A stretch of DNA of 64,000 nucleotides from assembly GCA_037783545.1 (NCBI GenBank), contig JBBELK010000691.1, forward strand, positions 883,001 through 947,000, read 5' to 3'. Positions 49,001 to 58,000 of the stretch are shown one piece after another (position 1 is the first letter of the stretch; every line of letters starts with the position of its first letter). The notes beneath the pieces were generated by a model. The model searched no databases. It was not told where the DNA came from and saw only the letters and a list, made by a program, of their open reading frames with translations. The translations under genes were made by a program, and so were the position numbers. This DNA is from Henricia sp. BOLD:AAB3569 (Eukaryota; Echinodermata; Asteroidea; Spinulosida; Echinasteridae).

Positions 49001-52000
49001 TTCTCTTATCCTCTGTTCAGTTTCTGATATATGACATTTAACAAGTCAATTCTTTTGACTAAATCAATTACTGATTAATTGCGATCCCCGTTGCTAACTG
49101 ATTCGAACTGGCCATTCAACACCGGCTAGCTCGGTGGTCGAGTGGTTAAGACGTCTGCCTTGTTTGCAGAAGGTCGTGGGTTCGAATCCCACCCGAGCAC
49201 GCTATGAAGTTTTTCATAGTGTCTCGGGAAAGCACTGAGTATACAGTGTTAATATACGTCGGGTAAGGGCAAAACAAACCCTAATTAACATTCATTCTCC
49301 CTGACACAACCTAAATCAATTACCCAAGTCAATTCTTGATCTATGCAGTCATCGGCCAAGAGACCCAACCAACCAACGCATCCTCCAGTAGCGTTGAATC
49401 GGCAGCAGAGTGCTTCGAGGATAATAATGCTGCTACCGTCCTGCCAACAACGTCTCGACCCATCCAGGTGATGCCAAGGAATGAAAACATCCCGGCGTTG
49501 TCTTATTCCAGTAGTGATGAGGAAGATTTCTATGATGCAGATGAGTTTCTAGATTTAGATCTTGGGTAAGGTTTGGTGCTTTACGTGTCTCCCATGCTCA
49601 CACAATTCAGTTATTTAAATCTGGTTATAGAGCCTTTGCACGGCGGCCATGACAGGGGGCAGTCACATTGTCACTGTGCATCATGCATGAGTAGGTGCTT
49701 TGTGGTTCCATTGTTACATCATTTAAATAAGAAAACCTGCCCCTGTCATGGCCGCCGGTGCAGAAGCTCTATTCACATACAATTGAGTTTTTCCACTGTA
49801 AAGGGGGCATTTTGGCAACACAGACCATATTTTCAAGAAAATACCTTTGTCTGGTCTCAAAATAAAAGAAATAAGTTTCAGTTGTTCTGAAGCGATAACT
49901 TAGGCCCAAAAGTCAAAAGTCTCCCATTAAAGAGAGGGATAAAAACCAATCCCCCAGAATTCCAACTTGCTCCATCCTTGAGATGGGATGTAGAGCCTTA
50001 GATCAATTGGAAACTCGGTACTGTGATTTCTGGACAGGCCTCCTCAAGGACGGCTACCCATTGAAGATCAAGAAGAAGAAGACGAAGAACAGAGGCCTCG
50101 TGCCCACAAGCAGCACCCTGCCAACATGTATGAAGAGGAATCGGACGAAGAAAGTAGGTCACTTTCAGTGTGTTGTGTCACTTCAAAATAATTGTCTCTG
50201 TGCTGAGTTTTCTTGAAGCAATGCACATCAAATTTCTGTGCTAGAGAGTTGTTGATAATTTTATTTTATTTTATTTTATTTATTTCATTTTCCGGGATAT
50301 ATAAATCACAGACAAATAAATTACACGCACATATTACATACATACAAATAAACACTGAGAAGGAAACATAACAGAAAACAATACCCAAAAAGCTCCCGCA
50401 GGATTATCCAAAAGAAACAAGTTTCTATCGAGGGGCTCTCCAAACTAATTGGATAATACATTTAGGATAAGTACATTTAATACAAATATTTACAAAATTA
50501 AGCAATTATTGAAAATTATAATACTTGGCATGCATACTATATTAAATCATAATTCTAAAAAAAAAAAAAAAAGAAAAGATGTATGATAATGATAATGTCG
50601 TTTCTCTGATTTAAACACACAGTGTTTGATCTTCAGGGACATGGAAGCATTATCACCCACCTCTTATCTCAAGTCCGACTCGGTATGGACCTGACTAAGG
50701 TCGTACTTCCGACATTTATCCTGGAAAGACGATCTCTCCTTGAGATGTACGCTGACTTCTTAGCTCACCCTGAAATATTTGCAAAGTGAGTACAAATAAT
50801 TTGTCTTAATTAAGAGAAAAATCTTTGTTTAGATAGGACTGTCAATATTTTGTAAGATGGATGGGCATAATGGCCAAATAAGCACTGTTATTAGTGTTTA
50901 TATACCTCATGCGTAGATTCCTGTCATCTGATTGGTTAAATGTGGGGGCATTGAATCGGCTAGACCCGGAGCGTATATGCCCACTGGGCAATAGTCTTTG
51001 CCATGCCCCGGGCATAGTCATTTAGCGGGTTCCGGACGCGCGCATTACATGTGTTAGCATAGCTATAGCTGTGCACCAACTATGCAGCTGTGCGCTTCAC
51101 GTAAACATTCATCAGGACGGTAATGGCGGAATCTCGACGTCATTTTGTCGTCTGTCGTAGATGATGAAGTCCTTAAGAAAGTACGTGGCCTACAGTGAAA
51201 ACTGTGTCAGCTGAAATGTGCTACTAAAGTGCCAGGTGATTATGCTACAATGTTTGCTGTAAATATACAACTTTTCCGCCGTAGACCAGCTTCCGAAATC
51301 GAAACGCGAAGGACCACTGTCATGACTGTATGATGTCTCGTTACTTTTAACCAACCAGATGACGAAAATCTACACATTCGGTATATAAAACAAATATTGA
51401 CTGCTGTTTATTCGGGTCATGGTTAAGATTATAGGTCCTTGGTGATCTCGAAGCCATGACTATGCCCCTCGGCTTCTGCCTCGGGGCATAGTCATGGCTT
51501 CGAGATCACCTTGGGCCTATAATCTTAACCATGCCCCTCATTGCAGTCAATATTTGTATAATATAAGCCTCATGAAATTTAAGAGGATAGGGCATGCTGG
51601 CCAAGTTGGCAACAGAAAGTGTATACCTTGAAGGGGCATCAGGGCCAACTCAGCAAGGCATGAGGCCATTGGCCCTGGTGGCCTTGGTTAATGTTAAGGC
51701 CTGGGGTAGGGCATGCTGGCCAAGTTGGCCACAGAAAGTGTATACAGTTGTAGTCAGAAGTTTAACTGTGTTAAAACTGGTGTGCTTAAACTTGCGTTGT
51801 CACTATTTTTGTAAGTCTTTACTAAAGTCGTGATTTTGTGGAATTCCTCACGTGCTTGCGGTACTTAAAACATAGCTTGCACACCTTGCAATGGTTCGGG
51901 TAGTCCTGTTTACCATTTTGGGTGATGATGGTAGTGGTGTACATGTATGTAAACTTCTGACTTCAACTGTATCTTCAAGGGGCTTCAAGGCCAACTCAGG

Positions 52001-55000
52001 AGGCCATTGGCCTCAGTCGGTTAATATCAAGGCCTGAATCAACTGCCTAAATCAACTTTTGAATTTGAATTGCGTCGTCAATTCAAGCGATATTTTGGGA
52101 GCTGTTAGGGGGAATGCCACAATTTAAGTACTGATAATCATAGGGTTGTGCGCCTTGGCCGGGCAGTCGCCTAGTTGAAGTGAAATGGTTCTGGTGATTC
52201 CCTGATAGCAGTGGTAATAATGGCAACAGCGACAGGAGCACCCTGTTAGAAGGAATGCCACAATCTAACTAGGGTTGTGTGCCTTGGCCAGGTAGCCACC
52301 TAGTTGAAGTGAAATGGTTCTGGTGATTCCCTGATTGCAGTGGTAATAATGGCAACAGCGCCAGGAGTACTCTGTAGGGGGAATGCCACAATCTAACTGC
52401 TAATAGGGTTGTGTGCCTTGGCCGGGCAGCCACCTAGTTGAAGTGAAATGGTTATGGTGATTCCCTGATTGCAGCGGTAATAATGGCAACAGCGCCAGGA
52501 GTACCCTGTTAGGGGGAATGCCACAATCTAAGTGCTGATAGGGTTGTGTGCCTTGGCCGGGCAGCCACCTAGTTGAAGTGAAATGGTTCTGGTGATTCCC
52601 TGATGGCAGCGGTAATAATGGCGACAGCGCCAGGAATACTCCTGGCATATGCGTTATACAAGAATCCGCCATTCACTAACTGTTATCTATCTGTATGTCT
52701 TATAACAGCATCTCTGATATGGAGAGTCCCAAGGACCGAATTATCCAAGTAGTCCGATGGTTCATGACTGCTTTCCATGCCGGTCGTAGCAGCACCATTG
52801 CTAAGAAACCATACAACCCCATCCTGGGGGAAACAGTGCGTTGTTGGTGGGATCTTGGCCTGGAGAATGGCAATATAGACGGCAGTGAGGTGGGTTGTCT
52901 TCTGGTTTTATCAAATGTTGTGTCTGATTTGTAGTTTTCATTTTGAATTTGACAATAGCTGAACTTTCACTCTTCAAGGGACCAAAATAATCTGAGCATT
53001 ATATACTGCATTCTCTTGCAACCGTGCCTCTTTAACGCACTCCTCTACTCGTGCGTCCCGAGGCCCTGTTGAAATTGGCCCCATTTCGCTGTGGAAGCAG
53101 CGACAGAAATCTAGTCGCCGCTCTGGGCCAATCAGGACGCTTGGCAGTACATTGCGTGCGTTCAAATTTCGATTATACGCTCGTAACTGGGACAGACACT
53201 TGTGTTTTAGGCCGTCCCGATTTCGAGCGAATATTTGAAATTTGTACACAGGGTTTTTATAAAGGCATGTTGTCACACTATTTGTAACCATTTTTGGGCC
53301 TAAGTTATCTCTTCAGAAAAACTTAAACGTGTTTCATTTATTTTGAGACCAGACAGAGGTATTAAACGCCATCACGTTTATATTGTGTAAGTTATGTGTA
53401 AATCAGTGAACATTTCTGATTCCTCGGATACCAATCATGTATTCAACCTTTAACGTTGTGTGTATTTTTTTTATTACACTTTGCGTTGGCATAACAAATA
53501 CAGAAAATGCTAATAAAAAATACAAATGTAGAAATTAAAATATACATAAAATGTAAAAAAAAAGAAAAAAAAAAGAAATACCAAGCCAATGCATGGCAAG
53601 GAGGAACAGGTGACCAGCACCTCTACAAGGCCGTCCTACCACAAAGATTGTCCGCCTCCCCCCGTCCGTACAAACTTTATGGACAGCCCCTTATCCTTGA
53701 ATGTCGAACTGTTACCTCTTATTTGCAGGAGTTAGCAGATGGACCTGTTCCCTGGGCAACCAAAGACCAAGTTACGTTTGTAGCTGAGCAAGTTTCACAT
53801 CATCCACCAGGTAAGAATATGACGTGAAATATGAAACAAAAAGTCATTAATAATTGTAAAAATGTGTGCATCTCTCAAATTACCTTTCTCCATTATTCAG
53901 ACAAAGTCAAGGTATAGACCCTATAGACCTTTATCACGGTGCGTCCATCTTTGTCTTGTTCCCCACTGCATAGTACGTGTGCGTGTCATGCGTGTGCGTG
54001 TCTGCGCAATAGCGCGTGCAGTCTTCCGTTGTTGTTTTGAGAGAATCAATGTCAGCGCTGCGCGTTTTCTTGATCACACCGCACGCATGTCATTGTGATG
54101 CACACAATAAACATTTTTTAACACGGGGCCAAACTATTTTATTTCGGCAAGCCTCGCTTTTGTTACGTTTTTTTTAATAGGGGAAAAGGGAAGATGGCCG
54201 CACCGTGATAAAGGTCTATTCACACGAAAGGTCTGTTCAGTCTTGTCCCCTAAATCAGTCCCAAAGGGTTCAAGGTGCTTATTGGAATGGTACCAGACTA
54301 TGCGTTCTGATCCTCTTCTTGACAACACGATTTGGAGCACACACATAACTTGGACCTTTACAATCAACAGTTTCCATTTTATAGAACTGATTCAGGAGAC
54401 CCACTGATTCAGAAGGCCCATTGTATCATTTACAATGACCCAATTCTGTTTTTCATGAGTTCACAAGAAAAACCTTACTTAAAGTGTTGATAGCAATGGT
54501 AACAAACACCACATGAATTGATTTCCATCCAAAATGGTATTTCATGCTGGAAATTGACAAATGAAGGTGGTTTTCTAAAGGTTTTTACCATTCACTTGTA
54601 CACAAAATCAAAATATAGATTTTCAAGGTTTTCTGAAGCATTGATGCATCTAAGTAGCTAAAATTTCTTCAGGCTAGTTTACCAACATTCTTCCTTAAAT
54701 ATGTTACACTCTTATTCCACGAATCTTGCAAATGATACATTTGGCCTTTAAGCAAACTTGCTTCAGTAGTGCTAGATTATTTGGAGGATATTCAGGGTTA
54801 AGATATTGTCTTTTTCTTTCTTTCAGTTTCTGCATTTTATGCTGAACATTACAACAACCAGATGTCCATCAATGCTCACATTTGGACCAAGTCTAAGTTC
54901 CTGGGTTTATCTATCGGGGTAGATTTGGTTGGTCAAGGTGGGTTTCAAAAATTGTTTTACTCTGAATGTATGGTGGAAAACAACCATGTTATGCCTATTT

Positions 55001-58000
55001 AAAACGATTATGGGTAATTCCCGGGGTCTAAAACTGTTGATGTCCTAGTTATGTACGACACCCTGTGCTTCAAAAATTGCCACACATGGGCCTTTTTCCA
55101 AATCTCGACTTGGGCTCAGGCTCAGGCTCCGGCTCCATGTAAACCCTATGGAGACGGAGACGGAGACGAAGCCGATATCGATATTTGGAAAAGCCCCTTG
55201 ATCACAAATTCTCAGTAATAGACTGTGGCATGTGATTATAGGGGCCAGCATCATTTCCTTGACTATTTTGTTCTCTGATTACTGACAAATATTCGAAACA
55301 AGACCATAAAGGCTCATAATTTGTTCCATGATATTGAATAGGAATTCGGTGTCCCGGGTTAAATACGTCAATGAAAATTAGCTGTAGAATAAGTTTCCAT
55401 TAACCTTAGTGCCTTAACCACACACAAACATTAAAGGCACAGGCTCGTCAGCAATACACGTGCGCCAAATTCGTGCCACGAAATACACAGCTCCATAGCA
55501 AAGGCACGGAGCTGCGTATTGCTGTCGAGCCTGTGCCTGTAAAATTAAGTGAAAAAAATATTTTTCTCCTGGAAAACAACTTTTAATCAATAAAAACACT
55601 TGAAAATCTTTAAAAACATGTCACACTTTTGGACCCCTAATTTTGGGAATTACCCTTATATCAGTAACTGGAATTTCAAATTTGTACATTCTTGCATTTT
55701 TACAGCTTGTGTCTCGGATCTCAAACACGACGAAGAATACATCATGACGTTTCCTAACGCTTACGGTCGCTCCATATTGACAGTTCCATGGTTTGAGATG
55801 GGAGGCAAATGCATTATTAGCTGTGCTAAGACGGGGTTCACCAGTACCGTCACGTTTCTGACCAAACCGTTTTATGGCGGGAAAAAACATCGGGTCACTG
55901 GCGAAATCACGTAAGCTTGGAATTAAAGTCCTTTTTAGGGATAGAAAAAAAAGGGTTGAGGTTTTGAAAATCACCTGACAAATTTACATCTGAAACATCT
56001 GCAATTTACAATCCCTGATGTGATGCATGTCACACCATCTCATTTTAACCCTTAACAGGGGCGGATCCAGGATTTTCCAAAGTTTTTCAAATGTTTAAGC
56101 ATGAAGCCCTAACGGCGTGGGGTCCGGATTCTATAGATGCTCTGTGATTCGATCTCAGGCAATATTTAACCACTTTAAGCAGGCAAAAGTGTGGTGTCAT
56201 ATGAGGCAGATACCCCAACGGTTGCAAAAGTTATCGATAATTAAACAAAAAACATGCTTAAGGAAAAGGTGGGGGGGGGGGGGGGGTGGGGGTTGGTGCG
56301 CTGGGGCTAGATTTGTCCCTGCTTAACCAGAGCTGCCAACCCTCCCAGATTCTTCGGAAAATGACTAATTTTGTGAGTCCTGACATGAATAAACACCCTC
56401 CTGGATTGTCAATTAACAACCTTGGGGATTTTTACATGTGTTTGGAGTCACGGAATGAACCTGTTTTCCCGGATGTCTTCCCCAAAATCCGGGAGGGTTG
56501 GCAGCTCTGCTTAACACACTTGAACACGTAACCAAACACTTTTATAAACACTCATTTTGACCCTTGACATCAATGACTAGAGTTGCCAGGAACTACAATA
56601 GTGATGTAAAAGTGGTTAAAAGATTGAGCAGTGTGCTGAAAACATCTTCAGAGTAATGCCATCATTTTAAATTGTCTGTCTGTCTGTCTGAAACCTTGTT
56701 TAAATTGTTGGGTTGTTGCAGGCATGTGTCGGACCGTAAACCATTTATGACAATAGCAGGAGAATGGAACGGTGTCCTGACTGCCAAATACGCCAATGGG
56801 GTAAGTGATGACGCTCTCTTGGGCCCGTGGGATATTGGACCAGCAGCCGATTTCACGAAACTTTACGCAATTGCACAAGTCCACTTACGCCATAAATTAT
56901 TGCGCAAGTAATGGCGTAAGTGGACTTGCGCAATTGCGTAAGTTTCGTGAAATCGGCTGCTGGGTTCACTTTAGAATGAATGGTCTTCCTTGGGGAGGGG
57001 ATGGGGATGGTACAAGTAAAAAAGGTTTTCAATTCGGGGGGGAGGGGGGAGGGGGAGGGGGAGGGGGAGGGGGAGGGGGGAGGGGGGAGGGGGCTGGGGG
57101 GAGGGGGGAGGGGGGGGGGGGAGGGGGTTGGGGGTTGGGGGTTGGGGGTTGGGGGTTGGGGGTTGGGGGGAGGTGTGGGGAGGGAGGTGGTTTGAGGGTA
57201 ACCACCATCAACTTAAACCCTATCATGATACATGTATAAGGAAAGTACTTAACTCATTTTAATTACTTTTTTTTGTGGTAGAGTTATATTTGATCTTTGT
57301 TAGACATGTAACATGGATATTTGTTGATTATTTGATGATTACATTTCTGTAGCGCACATTCCATATGAGCATGTTCACATGCGCTGTACATTATTATGAG
57401 TTTATAGAAGTATCCTCCACCTAAACATCGAGATACATAGGTGGGTGGTGCCATTGGCAGCCCACGGCCAGAGACACCGGGTAATCCCCTTTTACTCTTC
57501 AAGAAAGAGTGCCTCTGGGATCTTTTAAGTGCGTTACACAACACACTGGACCAATGGCTTTACATCCCTTCCGAAGGATGGAGCAATTGCGGTTAGATGC
57601 CTTGCTCAAGGGCTACCATGGCTGGGTATCGAACCCGCAACCCCAAGTTTTCACCCAAGTATTGCGAGTTAACGACCCAAACCACTCGGCCACGATATAT
57701 ATGTAACCTAATTATTAATAGAAATGTATCATGATTTGTCATTGACTGTCAGGATACGGAAGAGTTTGCAGATACAACAACCATGAAAGTCAACAAAAAG
57801 AGAAGTATGCCTGTTGAGCAACAAGGGGAATTTGAGTCAAAGAGGTAGGATTGATGTCCTCATTGAGTTGTCATACCTTCTTAAATAAAAAAGTTAGCAT
57901 CTTGAGAAAAAAATTATTTTGAAGAAATTCCATAATACAAAAATGAGATTTTACCCACTTACTCAAATGAAAGATAGAAGTGGTTCCAACTGTTCTACTG

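Noticed and set aside
52400-52672. Minus-strand 90-codon frame with internal repeats
   Set aside because: Antisense of the four-copy array next to OSBPL9 exon 11.
56805-57239. 144-codon Gly-rich frame and Pro-rich antisense frame
   Set aside because: They are produced by the G-run microsatellite and family F fold-back in OSBPL9 intron 15.
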